From contig NGBS01000914.1 of the NCBI GenBank assembly GCA_002245135.1, positions 1 through 48,836 on the forward strand: 48,836 nucleotides of DNA. Direction: 5' to 3'. Below are positions 30,281 to 44,203 of this stretch, piece after piece. Position numbers and translations under genes: made by a program. Origin of the DNA: Proteromonas lacertae (lineage: Eukaryota; Sar; Bigyra; Opalinata; Proteromonadidae). How positions within the stretch are numbered: the first letter of the stretch is position 1; each line of letters opens with the position of its first letter. Under the pieces are notes generated by a model that did no database searches, was not told the DNA's origin, and saw only the letters and a program-made list of their open reading frames with translations.

Positions 30281-32179
30281 TTACTTTACGTTTTTAGGTG
30301 AACTACAAAAAGTTTTCATGGTTCTAGCAGATATTGGATTATAAATCTTCGGTTTTGCGATACCAGGAGGTGTAGGATTAGCATAAACCAAATCTTCTCT
30401 TTCCTTCTCCCTCTCTTTATTTGCAGCAGCAGTATATCTTGGCGAAAGTATAGATTTAGCTATAAATGAACTATAGGGAGTTCTAAGGTCTTTAGTAGTT
30501 TCTAACTTACTTCTATCATAAAGTGGTGGTTGTGGTATATAACGAGGCGATGTAGGAGACTTGGGAGATTTTGATTCATTTATTGAAGCCTTACAACCTT
30601 TACTAATCTGTGGATTAATACTGATTGGAGAAGATATTGGATTTTTATCATAATTATTTTCTAAATCATTGATTAAACTGTTGGTTAGAATATCATTATA
30701 TTCATCATTATTTACTATGGAGGAATTTGTTGTATTGACTTCTAATGTTGATTTATATAATAATATCTCTTCATTATTTTTAGTGTTATCTGTGTTAATA
30801 TTATTATTATTAGTGCTTTCCATTTCTCTCCTTTTCTTCACTTTCCATTGATAATAAATATCATTTAATTCTTTCCATTTACTTATAGGAATCATTGTTA
30901 AATAACATTTCGGTTTATCTTTCCATAACAACACTTGATTTGGATATTTTGTATCATATGTACAATAAATATGTTTAAATTTTACATTGTATTTATTAAT
31001 ATGCCTAGCACCAATATAAACAGATATAACTAAACATCCATTGTTATTTAAAGCGATTGTTTGATAGTCATGTGTTGTACTTTTGATAAAACACATTCCA
31101 TTATCTCTAATCAAAATATAAATATAAATATATATAATAAATAATACTTTGGTTCAGGTGTGTCATTACTATAATATCCAATTCCAGGCAGTTTTTCATC
31201 TAATGTTTTAGTTATTTTCTCTAATTCATTTCCATCTCCATCAAATCTACAATCATTTCGATTCTCTGTAAGAAATTGTGTATTTATTGGTAAATCATAT
31301 TCACATGGTGAGGTTGTACCAGATCGTGGACTTTCTAATTTCTCTAAATCGATATGTTTTGAACCTTTTTGCTTTGTATAATCAAAAGCATCTTTACCAT
31401 ATAAATTCATTATTGCATTTCCATTTAGATTTGGATTTAATCCTGTAACTCTTCTTATTGGATAGATATTCTTACGAACTGTTACCTTTGGAGTTGTTCC
31501 TGATGAAGACGCGTTATTTTGTGTATTTCTATTCTGTTGGTTGATTTTAATTGGAGATTTCATTATATCACAAACACCTCCATTTTCTTTATCATTTTCT
31601 TTATCATTTTCATTTTCATTGGGTTTATGAACTCGTATTGATAATTTATCAGAGTCACTGTTATATAGTGAATGTATATTCAACTCATTTTCAGTTTGTG
31701 TAGATGTTCGACTATTATATGTGGATGAAAATGGTGAATCTACTTCATTCAAGTCTTCTCTACTTATACCACTCAATAATTGACTTTTTCTGACACATTC
31801 ACCATTTCCAAGTAAAGATGGACCTGGTCCTGTTATGCTTGTTCTAGATATTGAAAATGATATTCTTGACATTCTTCTAGGTGTGTTAGAAACTTTAAAA
31901 TCTTCATCTTCTTTTATTTTGGAATTTCTCTTTTCTACTAATGCTTTCAAACTTTTCCAATCTTTAGCACATTGATCAAGCTATTAACATAACAATATTT
32001 AAGAATACTTTTTGATAGTTACTCTCAAATCCATGAAATTCATCGAGTGACAAAGGATCAGCACTACTATTTTTTTGTTGCCTTGTCAGTGCAGCTTCTT
32101 TCTATCCTTATTATGATACAAAAAATACAAATTCACGAGAAAGTATAGAGGATCTTCTCTTATCCACTTCAGGTAACAT
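30281..32179 (-). CDS. Gene K: disordered S/T-P-rich protein with a short conserved-looking core
   Basis: Splicing gives about 595 residues: MLPEVDKRRSSILSREF, intron, KEAALTRQQKNSSADPLSLD, intron, LDQCAKDWKSLKALVEKRN, then a long low-complexity part with candidate proline-directed sites (SLLGNGECVRKSQLLS, LESPRSGTTSPCEYD). After a 41-nt intron comes a compact region, DNGMCFIKSTTHDYQTIAL to LLWKDKPKCYLTMIPISKWK, with beta-strand-like spacing. The tail returns to disorder with clustered SP sites (NPISSPISINPQ, ESKSPKSPTSPRYIPQPP, SARTMKTFCSSPKN). No family was recognised. The clustered SP/TP sites suggest a CDK/MAPK substrate, perhaps a cytoskeletal or cell-cycle regulator; that is inference. 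All neighbours J, L and M share its strand. Confidence 0.65.
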
Positions 32180-32319
32180 GAAAAAATGGATTAAAAAAAA
32201 TAAAATCGTTTCTCACAAACTACATTATCAAACCTATACAATTTTTATCTTATATACAAACAGTTCAAAAACCTTTTAAACATAACATAAACGAAATTGA
32301 TGATTATTAAAGAAATAAA

Positions 32320-34067
<1,748 letters not shown>

Positions 34068-34123
34068 TCATTTACAACAAGATAAATAATAATAGAAAAA
34101 AAAACAATAGAAATAAAATATAT

Positions 34124-35618
34124 TTAATCCATTGAAGCTTCTACACCTCTTAATATTAATCCCCAACCAATTAAACGGAAATGATTACCAATTTTTCTAC
34201 TTAAAGCAACTTTTTCACCTACTTCAGCACAAGACTATTAAAATAATAATAAAAAAAATGTAAATATACTGGAATAGCTAATGATAATTTAGCTACATCA
34301 CCTTCCTGACTTTTCTTGCCTTTCTTAGCAGTAGTAATGGATATAACACTCACAGAAGTACTAACAGAACCGATATTTACATTCAAAATTTCCTTAGATT
34401 TCAATCCTTCCACTTTCGCCTGTTTACCGTGTGCTTTTACTCCTAGTAATCTTTTCAATAGATAATAACTAATTTCTATTTCATTATATAGTGGAGGTAA
34501 ACTTCCTTTATGACCTAAGTTTCTTCCTACTAAGTAATCTGATCTAGCCAAGTATGGATCAATATTTGTACCAACACCTATTAAACCACCAGGTATAGCA
34601 ATATCTAATGAATTCTGTTCAGCAAATAAAGATACGATAGTTGTGTATATAGGAGATATTTTATTTTTTCCACTTGAATCTGTCCTTACAATTCCAGGTC
34701 GAATTTCTATTTCATCTCCTACTCGTAATACACCTTTCATTAAACTACCACCAGCTACTCCACCTTTCAAATCATCTATAGAGATACCTGGACGATTTAC
34801 ATCAAAACTACGGATTATTATTAATCGACCAGCACTTGTAAAATCACGAGGAGGAATTGGAATTGATTCAACAATATATTGACATACTACATCAATATTA
34901 TACTTTAGCACGGCGCTTATTGGAATTATTGGAGCACTGGCTGCTTCAGTACCATCTACAAATCGACGAATTGCATTATATTGTTCCATTGCAGCATCTT
35001 TTCGAACTAAATCGATTTTGTTTTGTAAAATTAATATGTGTTTTAATTTCATTATTTCTACAGCAGCTAAATGCTCGGATGTTTGTGGTTGTGGACAAGT
35101 TTCATTTGCTGCTATTAACAGTAAAGCAGCATCCATTACAGCTGCTCCATTCAACATTGTTGCCATATATACATCATGTCCAGGACAATCAACAAAGGAA
35201 ACATGTCTCTGCAAACGCATTGTACCTCCACATCCTTCTCTTGTGCATTTTGGATCTGTATTCATTGAACTGCCAAAAGATTTGTAACAAGAGGGTCTAT
35301 TTATCATATTTATTCATTTATACGGTGGACATTCTGGATTATCACATTTGAATATTTTAGCATTAGCATATCCTAACTTTATAGTGATATTTCTTTCTAA
35401 TTCTTTTCTGAAACGAATAGTCTATTTAAATATTATCGAATTTAATTTGTACTTGAACTCCAGTAATAGCTTTTACTACAGTTGACTTACCGTGAGCAAC
35501 ATGACCAATTGTTCCTGTTACACTAAAAATAAATTCATATACCAATGTTTATTGTTGCCTGCTTTGCCATTATCTCAGGAGTTAATGGACTGAGTTCTTT
35601 AATAGGTATATCTGCCAT
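34124..35618 (-). CDS. EIF2S3: Gene M: eIF2-gamma, copy 1
   Basis: Introns of 28, 31, 27 and 35 nt give 457 residues, near the usual 460-530. Start [20 protein letters not shown]. GTPase motifs: [12 protein letters not shown] (G1), [14 protein letters not shown] (G3), NKIDLV (G4), ISA (G5). The zinc-knuckle-like segment is [20 protein letters not shown], which appears only after removing the 27-nt intron (35,298-35,324 region). C-terminal barrels end [20 protein letters not shown] then [13 protein letters not shown]. eIF2-gamma is the GTP- and initiator-tRNA-binding subunit of eIF2. Compared with copy 2, residues encoded by 34,692-35,496 are almost identical while both ends diverge. Copy 1 has a 35-nt intron near the C-terminus that copy 2 lacks. 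Confidence 0.95.
34692..35496. repeat. 805-bp gene-conversion tract, left copy
   Basis: This block is the reverse complement of 37,097-37,901, the same length, introns included. The only differences I found are three bases at the HDVY/HEIY codons. Outside it the two genes diverge at once (VAHGK against [16 protein letters not shown] against [11 protein letters not shown]). Confidence 0.9.
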
Positions 35619-35747
35619 GAAATGTTATGTTTGGCTTGATATAAAAATGAAGTGTAATTTAATGTAATTTACATAACATAAAAAACGATATAAATTTTAA
35701 AACATTCTAGAATATTGTAGTTTTTTTAACTTATATCTTCTGCCGAG

Positions 35748-36035
35748 ATGTCTCATATCCTTTGATATTAAACTCTTAAAAAGTTTACCTTAATTTATTT
35801 AAGTGGCAATAGAAGAGAAGTAGACAGAGCTAGAGCTGCAGCAAGAGCTGAAAGAACACATCCAAAAGAAGGAAGAGGTGGTTCAGTATATGAAAGAAAT
35901 GAATCGTATTATTTATTGATATATATTTTTAGAGACGCAGCAGCTTTAAGAGCCAAGATTGAAAAGAAGAAGGCTATGGAAGCTGCTGGTGGTGCTTCTG
36001 ATGATGGTAAAGGAAAGGGAAAGGGCAAAAAGTAG
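35748..36035 (+). CDS. Gene N: 4F5/SERF-like small basic protein
   Basis: The clear part reads SGNRREVDRARAAARAERTH, PKEGRGGSVYERNES, a 27-nt intron, then DAAALRAKIEKKKAMEAAGG and a Lys/Gly tail (GKGKGKGKK) to TAG at 36,035. GNxRExxRxRAxxR near the start and RDAAALRAKxxxKKA at the end are the pattern of the 4F5/SERF family, small charged proteins that promote amyloid assembly and bind RNA. The 5' end is uncertain: ATG at 35,748 is followed by MSHIL and a stop, and no GTAT donor joins it cleanly to SGNRRE (from about 35,812). The protein would be about 75 aa. It is convergent with B9D1, 61 bp apart. Confidence 0.65.
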
Positions 36036-36096
36036 ATAATACTTTTAAATTAATATATAGCTTTTCTTATTTTTTAAATTTCATTCGATTTTATTG

Positions 36097-36884
36097 TTAT
36101 TTTAATTTTCTGGTGTTGCTAAATCCACATAATTCCATCTGTCGAGTCACTACGTTTAATGATATATTTACTAAACCTGAACACTTCACTCTTGTCGATT
36201 CTCTTCCTCTGCTATCAGCTACAAAATTAGCATTATAAAACTATTTCAATTACAAAACTTATATATATTATATACCTCTGTTCTTTCTCCTGTTAACCAT
36301 GCAATAAACTCTCTTAATTTAGAAGACGAGATTGGAGTATATAAATAAACATCCTGATGATATAATCCTGGTTGAGTAGGAATTAACATTGATCCATAAC
36401 CTAATACTATATCATTTCCTCTTGAATCCAGTGCATAAACCTAACACTTAGTAAAAATCATTATTTTAAATATACGGAGAGAATGATTCTAGGCCAACCG
36501 AATGGATTTGTTGATCGAAATGTTATATCTATAGGGAAATTCCATACAAATCTACTATCTTCACTACTTGTTGTTCTTCTTGAATATTGGCTTATTCCAT
36601 CTTCTAAACCCTATTTATAGTGCAATATAATGCTAATCATATGTCATACTGTCAAAACTTGCCAATCTTGACCATATACATAACTGTATTTACAATTAAT
36701 ACAATTTGAATCGTATAGCTAATTTTACATTTTAATAAATTCAAATATATACTTTCTTACCATAATTGACTTGTCCATTCACAATTACTTGAAAATGTGA
36801 ACGAATTCCATCTCTATATATTCGTTAATTGTTAAAAATATACTGCTCCACACCAAGCTGTGGTTTAGCTGCTAATGTTGCCAT
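36097..36884 (-). CDS. B9D1: Gene O: B9D1, ciliary transition-zone protein
   Basis: Five introns (30, 34, 39, 35 and 35 nt) give 204 residues, the same length as human B9D1. The B9 domain fills the protein: [86 protein letters not shown], then [17 protein letters not shown] and [16 protein letters not shown]. [20 protein letters not shown] is diagnostic of B9D1 rather than B9D2 or MKS1. B9D1 acts in the MKS complex that gates the base of the cilium, so this organism makes cilia or flagella. It is divergent from eIF2-gamma copy 2, with only 87 bp between start codons. Confidence 0.93.
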
Positions 36885-36971
36885 TATAAGTTATTAAAAA
36901 ACAATTTAAAATTCAAAATAATTTGATTCTCTTTAAAAGGCTTGAGTTTTTTTAGATTTTATAATTGATTT

Positions 36972-38410
36972 ATGTCATCGATGCATGATTTAAGTGAACT
37001 AAATCCACTTTCACCAGATATTATGGCTAAACAAGCAACTATTAATATTGGTATAATAGAAATAGATTTCATTTATAGGAACAATCGGCCATGTATCTCA
37101 CGGTAAGTCAACTGTAGTAAAAGCTATTACTGGAGTTCAAGTACAAATTAAATTCGATAATATTTAAATAGACTATTCGTTTCAGAAAAGAATTAGAAAG
37201 AAATATCACTATAAAGTTAGGATATGCTAATGCTAAAATATTCAAATGTGATAATCCAGAATGTCCACCGTATAAATGAATAAATATGATAAATAGACCC
37301 TCTTGTTACAAATCTTTTGGCAGTTCAATGAATACAGATCCAAAATGCACAAGAGAAGGATGTGGAGGTACAATGCGTTTGCAGAGACATGTTTCCTTTG
37401 TTGATTGTCCCGGACACGAGATATATATGGCAACAATGTTGAATGGAGCAGCTGTAATGGATGCTGCTTTACTGTTAATAGCAGCAAATGAAACTTGTCC
37501 ACAACCACAAACATCCGAGCATTTAGCTGCTGTAGAAATAATGAAATTAAAACACATATTAATTTTACAAAACAAAATCGATTTAGTTCGAAAAGATGCT
37601 GCAATGGAACAATATAATGCAATTCGTCGATTTGTAGATGGTACTGAAGCAGCCAGTGCTCCAATAATTCCAATAAGCGCCGTGCTAAAGTATAATATTG
37701 ATGTAGTATGTCAATATATTGTTGAATCAATTCCAATTCCTCCTCGTGATTTTACAAGTGCTGGTCGATTAATAATAATCCGTAGTTTTGATGTAAATCG
37801 TCCAGGTATCTCTATAGATGATTTGAAAGGTGGAGTAGCTGGTGGTAGTTTAATGAAAGGTGTATTACGAGTAGGAGATGAAATAGAAATTCGACCTGGA
37901 AGAGTTGAAATTAATAACAAAGGAGGATTTACCATTATTCCAATTTATACAAAAATAATATCATTATTTGCTGAACAGAATTCATTAGATATTGCTATAC
38001 CTGGTGGTTTAATAGGTGTTGGTACAAATATTGATCCAAGTCTGTCAATTAATGATAGATTGGTTGGGAAAAACTTAGGAATAGTTGGAACATTGCCAAA
38101 AATATATACTGAAATAGAAATCAGTTATTATTTGCTGAGGAGAGTGTTAGGTGTGAAAGATAGTGAAAATAATTCAAAAAAGAACAAAGTTCAAGGTTTC
38201 AAAAATAGAGAATTTCTAACATTGAATATTGGTTGTGTAACTAGTACTGCTACAATTATAACCTTTGATAAATCAAAAGTTAGAATAAAACTACAAAAAC
38301 CTGTGTGCGCTGAAATTGGTGAAAAAGTAGCTATTAATCGTTATTTAAACAAGCATTGGAGATTAATTGGTTGGGGTTTGTTATTACGAGGTAATGAAGT
38401 GGTTATTTAG
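36972..38410 (+). CDS. EIF2S3: Gene P: eIF2-gamma, copy 2
   Basis: Three introns (28, 31, 27 nt) give 450 residues. Start [21 protein letters not shown]1 is [12 protein letters not shown]: the usual Ala of AHGKS is Ser. G3 [14 protein letters not shown]4 NKIDLV. The C-terminal part ([20 protein letters not shown], then [19 protein letters not shown]) differs from copy 1 at many positions and has no intron there. Domain II residues after [12 protein letters not shown] also differ. Both genes keep all GTPase and tRNA-binding landmarks I could check, so both are probably functional. The 3' flank ends at 38,453, where the right arm of the giant inverted duplication begins. Confidence 0.95.
37097..37901. 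repeat. 805-bp gene-conversion tract, right copy
   Basis: Mirror of 34,692-35,496. Introns 2 and 3 of eIF2-gamma inside the tract are base-identical between copies, whereas intron 1 just outside has the same length (28 nt) but a different sequence. Confidence 0.9.
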
Positions 38411-38566
38411 TTAATTAAGGATAATAATTTAATTGTATTAATTGTAACAATGTTATATTGTTGTTTCTTTTGCTTTTAATAGCAATAATGGTTGAAATAT
38501 TTCAATAAGTTTGAAGAGAATGTTTGATAATTCAAATAATATATTCGTTTCGTTTTTCGTTTTTTT

Positions 38567-40520
38567 ATGAGTTTGACTGATCAAAAGAATTCTACCTTAA
38601 AAAAACTTCAGAGAATTGAAGGCTCATTGAAAGAAATAGGAATTGATGCAGAAAAACTAAAGAATGCAATAAATGAAAATACTGAAGAAAGAGAAGAGTT
38701 AGAAGTGTTAGAATACTTTAAGAACAATAAATTGAGTGAATTAGGAAATAAAACAGTGAATGAGATATTCAAATACTTTGATTTGTTTAATAAAGGAGTT
38801 TTAAATGAAGAATCATATGAAGATATTCTAATAGCAATAAAGAAGAGTGTGACACTAATAAAATTAGATGAAGAGGAAGAAAAAGAAGATAGTGTGAGTG
38901 AAAATGAAAATGAAGTGATAAGCCGTAGTGAAAATGAAGGTATATTATATAATCTAATACTAATGAATAGAATTGAAATTTCCAATAAATATAAAAGAAT
39001 TTACAGAATATATAACAAGTGTTTATAATAACAATAATCGAGATTTAATGAAGTTAACATTGTATTTAGATATAAAAATAGATAATGAAACAATTCATTC
39101 AAATGCTGAATCATCCAGAATAAAGTCTCTAAAAGACAGTAACAATAACAATAATCCAAATAATAAAAGAAGATGTATATATTATTATTTAATAACATAG
39201 TTACAATGAATATTCCAGGAATTAATTCAACCAAATCTGAGTTAATGAATATAAAAGGAGGAAATAAAAAGAAAGAAAGTGAATGGTATTTAATAAGTGC
39301 AATATCTAAAGTAGGAAATGAAATAACCAAATATTGGAATAAATATATAAATGGATTAAACTACTTACATGAAATAATTCCAAATGTAATAAAATATAAT
39401 AAATTAAAAGGAATAAGTTTAAATAATAATAACATGTGTAAAATCCATATAAAAGATGAAATAGGAGTATTATTGAAGAGTGGATTTGAGATGAATTTGA
39501 AACTAAAAAATAACAATGAAAAGAATTATAACAATATTGTAAAGCATTTAAATATAACCAAAGAAATAAAAGAAGATATAATGATAATGAAATTATCCTT
39601 TGGATATAGAGAAGGAACAAATAAAACAAGACAACAGAAGTGTGTAGCTGCTTTACAAAACATATGTGATAATTATTTATTATACAGTTTGAAGAATATA
39701 GATGAATTTGTGAAATATATAATAATAAATGAGAATAATGGAGAAAGTGGTGATAAGAATGATATGTTGAGAGTTTATATAATAATGAATCATAATATGA
39801 ATGAATATATGGAATATAAAGAGTTTCCAAAATTGAATGAAATAATGAAAGAATTTGAATTGAAGATAAAAAGTTCATTTTCTTTTTCAAGTATTTATAT
39901 ATTTATATATTATTATTATTTTGTTATAGATTTATTTGATTTAACTAGAGAAAATACAATAAACAATGATTGTCAAGTATGGTTAGATTTAAATATCCAA
40001 ATGAATATTGGTTTAATAAACAACATATTACGAATCATGTTGAAAGACAAAATGAATGATAGTTTGTTGAATAATGTGTTGAAATGGTTAAGTGAGAAGA
40101 ATGAAGTGTGTAGTTTTATAAGTGTATATTATTATATATATTATATATTAGTCATTGAATTTCGATTTAAAAAGTGAGAATCTGTTAGAAATAGTAGAAA
40201 ATAATCGATTTGTAAAAGAATATTTGAATAGTAAAGATTATGAAAGAATGAAAAAGTGTATAAATGAGAATGAATATTTGTTGAATATATTCGAAGAAAT
40301 CTATACTAAATTTTATGAATGTTTAAAATTAATGCATGAGAAAGTTCGAAAAGGAATAGCAAGTCCAAAAGAGCGAAGTTTATATAATAACTATTTATGT
40401 TTATTAAGTGATTTAAATGATTTAAGTGGAATAGAAATAATAAATAAAGAGAATATGTTGTTTATGAAAATGAGTGGATGTGAAATATTCAGTTTATTAC
40501 CAAGAAGTATAGATACATAA
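38567..40520 (+). CDS. Gene G': right-arm copy of gene G
   Basis: Same exon structure as 22,530-24,487 (see gene G for domains). The start is MSLTDQKNSTLKKL against MSLIDQ in the left copy. Other differences are few (SNAESSRIKS for SNAELSRIKS, HNMNEYMEY for HNMNKYMEY, LNNNNMCKIH for LNNNSMCKIH). The last intron is shorter by a few AT units. The frame is intact, so both copies are expected to be expressed. Its upstream flank, with the TTCGTTTTTCG words, is preserved and follows eIF2-gamma copy 2 rather than gene H. Confidence 0.7.
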
Positions 40521-41036
40521 AAATAATGAAAATATTCATATGCTTTTGTTTATTAGAGTGATTTTAATCTACTTAAATAGAATCTGTAAATGTATAAAAA
40601 TCAAAAAATAATACAAAAAACTTGATATTTCATTTTTTGTTTTATCTGCTTCTTGTTGTTGTTCTGTTGTTTAGAATTTGATAAAAAAATGACATTAGTA
40701 TTTGGTTTATTGAGTATAAAATAATATGAAAATAGAAGAAAGAATTGATTATAAAAATGAAATAGAGAAAATGGGATTGGAATGAATAATGTAAAAAAAA
40801 TAATTTAGATTGCATGAAATATAATGATTATAGTTTTAGTGAATGATTTAACTTCAACTGAAACAAATACATTTTCAAAATGTTTAAAATACTTTCCAAT
40901 TTTAATTGATGGAACTATTTCTGTATTATTTTCAATTCACAGGAATAGCATTTTAGTAATTTAGTTGTATTTATTCAGAATAACACAAAAATATCTCAAT
41001 CATAACGACTATATTTTTGAAACAAAACACAATTTT
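40521..41036. other. Intergenic region between G' and B'
   Basis: No coding potential. Mirror of 21,950-22,529 but 72 bp shorter at about 40,780, where one CATTCC (GGAATG) replaces two copies and the sequence between them. Confidence 0.6.
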
Positions 41037-43553
41037 ATGAGTAATTCTAATAAACCTTCAAGTATTTATGCAGTATATATTTTTATTAATTCGATGTAGA
41101 AAAGAAGAAGAATAGAAGTAGATTCGAAAGAGAATGAAGAAGCAATTGAACAACTTGTAGAAAGCTACAACTCTAAACCTGATGAAGAAGTATTATCAAA
41201 GTTGCTGATGATGAAGTTAAACAAAAATGATGATTCCATTCAAACTAAGCTGAAATTTCAGATAAATCACCACTGTAAAGAAGATGCTGAGTGTTACTTA
41301 GATAAAATGATATTTGATATTTACTCATATTATGGTGGTGTTATAATTATTCATTCAAGTTGTATTTGTTATTGTGAAGAAGGATTGAATTACTTCATGA
41401 GAATATTGAAACTTATTAATCCAGCAAACTTAAAATTTGGAAATGATCCCAAGAATAATGATGTTTTCGAAGAGCACTATAATCATATTGATATTCCAAT
41501 TCAATATTATTCTTTATTTGGATCATTTTTTTCACAGTTAACAAATTTAGAAAAATTGGATTTGTCATGGTGTAATTTTACTTCTCATTTCATTGAATCA
41601 TTTGTTAAATCAATTCCATTGATGAAATTGAAATATGTTGATCTTCAGTGTATATATTTACTTTTTATTCTTTTGAAATAGCTAATCGAATTGGTGTGAA
41701 AGGATTCAAATCATTACTTCCCTATTTACATTTACTGATCAACGACAAAAATGAATTAAATCTTTTTAACATGAATTTAAATGATGAATCAATGATATTA
41801 TTATCTGAAGAGTTATACAAATATCCAAATCCTGAGAGTATATGTATTGCAGAAAACAAGAATATTCATTCAAAAGGATTAAAAGCCTTATCCTCCAAAT
41901 TTCCAATTTCAAAGATTAAATTTGATTTTAATAAAGAGAGTATGGAAATGTTAGTTGATAAAGAATTAATTGGATTGATGAATGATGATGTATTAAATGT
42001 GAGTAATTGTGAAATTGATGATGATTTTTTCAAATCATTCATTTCATTAAGATCAGATGAATTCGAAATAATCTGGAGGTTAGATTTGAACAGTATAATT
42101 TGATATTTTTATATTATTTAGATAATAAACTAACATACAAAAGTATAGAAATACTGATTAACAATTTATCTTCATTTACAAGTCTTGAAGAACTTCAATT
42201 GAATGGAAATGAGATAGGAGATGAAGGAATGAAAATATTATCTCCACATTTACATTTATTAAAAGATGGTATTATTAATAAAATCAATTGTTCAAGTATT
42301 ATTATTATTATGATATTATTTGTAATAGAAATGGGATTATCTTCAATTGGATTAAAGTATTTGTTAGATGGTTTAAAGAAAATTCCTCATGATAATGAAG
42401 GTGATGAGTTGACTAGATTCTTTATGAACGAATTAAAAGTAAATAATGAAGAAGAAGATGATGAGATAGATAATTTCTATTCAGTTGATATAAGTAATAA
42501 CAATATAGATTCAGAAGGAATAGAATATTTGATGAATTATGTGAAAGAAAATGATAATATTAATAGATTGAATATTCAAAGTATATTTATGGTAATTTTT
42601 AATTTGTTTAATAGATAATCCAATTGGTAATGCTGGATTTAAGCTATTAATAAACAATTTGAATGTTGTCAATAAGTGGGATAGAATGAATTTGAGTAAT
42701 ATCTCAATAGATGATGAAAGTGTGATATTATTAGCTGATAAGATAGATTCAATTTCTAATTGCAACACAATAAACTTAAATGGAAATAATATCAGAATGA
42801 ATGGATTAAAATCAATTTGTTCCAAAACATTAGAAAAAGAAGAATATCCATTTATAGAAATGAAATGTTCATCATGGAGAAAAGAAGAATGTGAATATTA
42901 TTTGAATTATTGTATTAAAAAGAAAAGAGAAGACAATAAATACTATTATTTTTCGAGTATATTATGTGTGTTTATAATGAAATAGATTTAAATGTGAATG
43001 ATTCTCATATTTCATTAATAAAACAGATTGATTATGAAGAACTTGTTTTATCCAATAACAAGATTAGTTGTAATGGATTGAAAGAATTAACAGATTCTTT
43101 TCCAGAAAATGTTAAATATATTTCAATTCATAATAATGAAATTGGAGATGAAGGAATAGAGATAATATGTAAATATTTAGATAAATTCTTCATGTTTTCA
43201 TCATTAAACATCTCAAGTATTTAAAATTCTGTATTGTATTGTATATAGAAATTGTGATGAGTGAAAAAGGATTGATGATGTTAATAGAAAGATTAAAAGA
43301 TAATATACCATTGACAAATATAAATTTATCAGGAAATGAATTAGATGAAAGAGAATTGAGATTAATGAAAGAAAACAAAGAAGTATTTGAAGATTTAGAT
43401 AGTTTATCAATAACATTAAAAGAAGATATAGATAAATCAGAATTAAAATCATTTTTAGAAACATTTACATCAATTGGTATAGTAAAGTTGGATGGAGTAT
43501 CAGAAGAAGAAAAAAAAAAGAGTTTTTAAATGAGTTTAGCAATGTAGTGTAAT
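41037..43553 (+). CDS. Gene B': right-arm copy of the kinase-less LRR gene
   Basis: The same model as gene B applies: MSNSNKPS, intron, KRRRIEVDSKENEEAI, Cys/His linker, RI-type LRRs, phase-1 introns. Coding changes include NYVKENDNINRLN for NYMKESDIINELN and an altered segment VVNKWDRMNLSNIS replacing LENYLNKIDLTNIS, so one block resembles gene A more than B (NCNTINLNGNN shared with A; B has YCCSIDLSGNN). This suggests conversion between LRR paralogues. Near the end, DGVSEEEKKKSF and a stop replaces DGIEEEEKKNEFLNEFSNVV. A run of nine or more A differs by one base, so the last ten residues are lost or the run is misread. Otherwise it is intact. Confidence 0.7.
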
Positions 43554-43636
43554 TGATTTTTAGTTGTAATATTATAATAATATATTGTATATGCGTTTTT
43601 TTGATATATATCAAAATTGTAACAGCATTTTAGAAA

Positions 43637-44047
43637 ATGGATATAAAATTTTCATATAATAAGCACATATATATTGTATTAACTGATAATGGAAATACAA
43701 TTTTAAATAAATCCAGTTCTGTTGCTACTTTACCTCATTGCCACTTGGGCATAGTATTAGAAAATGGAATTCATCATTTTATATTTATATCTCACAATGA
43801 AAATGGATTATACATTGGCTGTTCTACTATTAAAGACTATTTTGGTCATTTCATTTATAATCATGATTCTTCCTGTAGTATTGCTATAAATAAAGATAAA
43901 TTTGTGTTATATGGATCTGGCGGTGAATTTGCTAGAGAAAAAGTAATAAATGAAATAAAATCAAAGAAAGAAGAGAAATATGAGATTATATATAATATGG
44001 GCAAACATACTATTATGATAAGACAAGGTAGAAATAAGGAATATTAA
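43637..44047 (+). CDS. Gene F': right-arm copy of gene F
   Basis: Full 136-codon frame, start MDIKFSYNKHIYIVLTDNGN, end IMIRQGRNKEY, with a few amino-acid differences from the left copy (NTILN, VATLPHCHLG). Preservation of the frame in both copies supports a real protein. Function unknown. Confidence 0.65.
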   Translation: MDIKFSYNKHIYIVLTDNGNTILNKSSSVATLPHCHLGIVLENGIHHFIFISHNENGLYIGCSTIKDYFGHFIYNHDSSCSIAINKDKFVLYGSGGEFAREKVINEIKSKKEEKYEIIYNMGKHTIMIRQGRNKEY

Positions 44048-44203
44048 TATTTAACGACATTAAATCACCAGTAGATCCTTTTGTGTGTTTAGATCAGAAT
44101 TCTTCAGTGTCTATAATAAAGTATTATAAAGAATGAATATATACGTTATGTAATTTTAAGAATTTATATGTTAAAAAAAACAAGAATAAATTACGGTTGT
44201 TAG

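Noticed and set aside
34857-35351. 164-codon antisense frame over eIF2-gamma, also present in the other copy
   Set aside because: It is the shadow of the conserved GTPase coding strand; identity between copies is explained by the converted tract.
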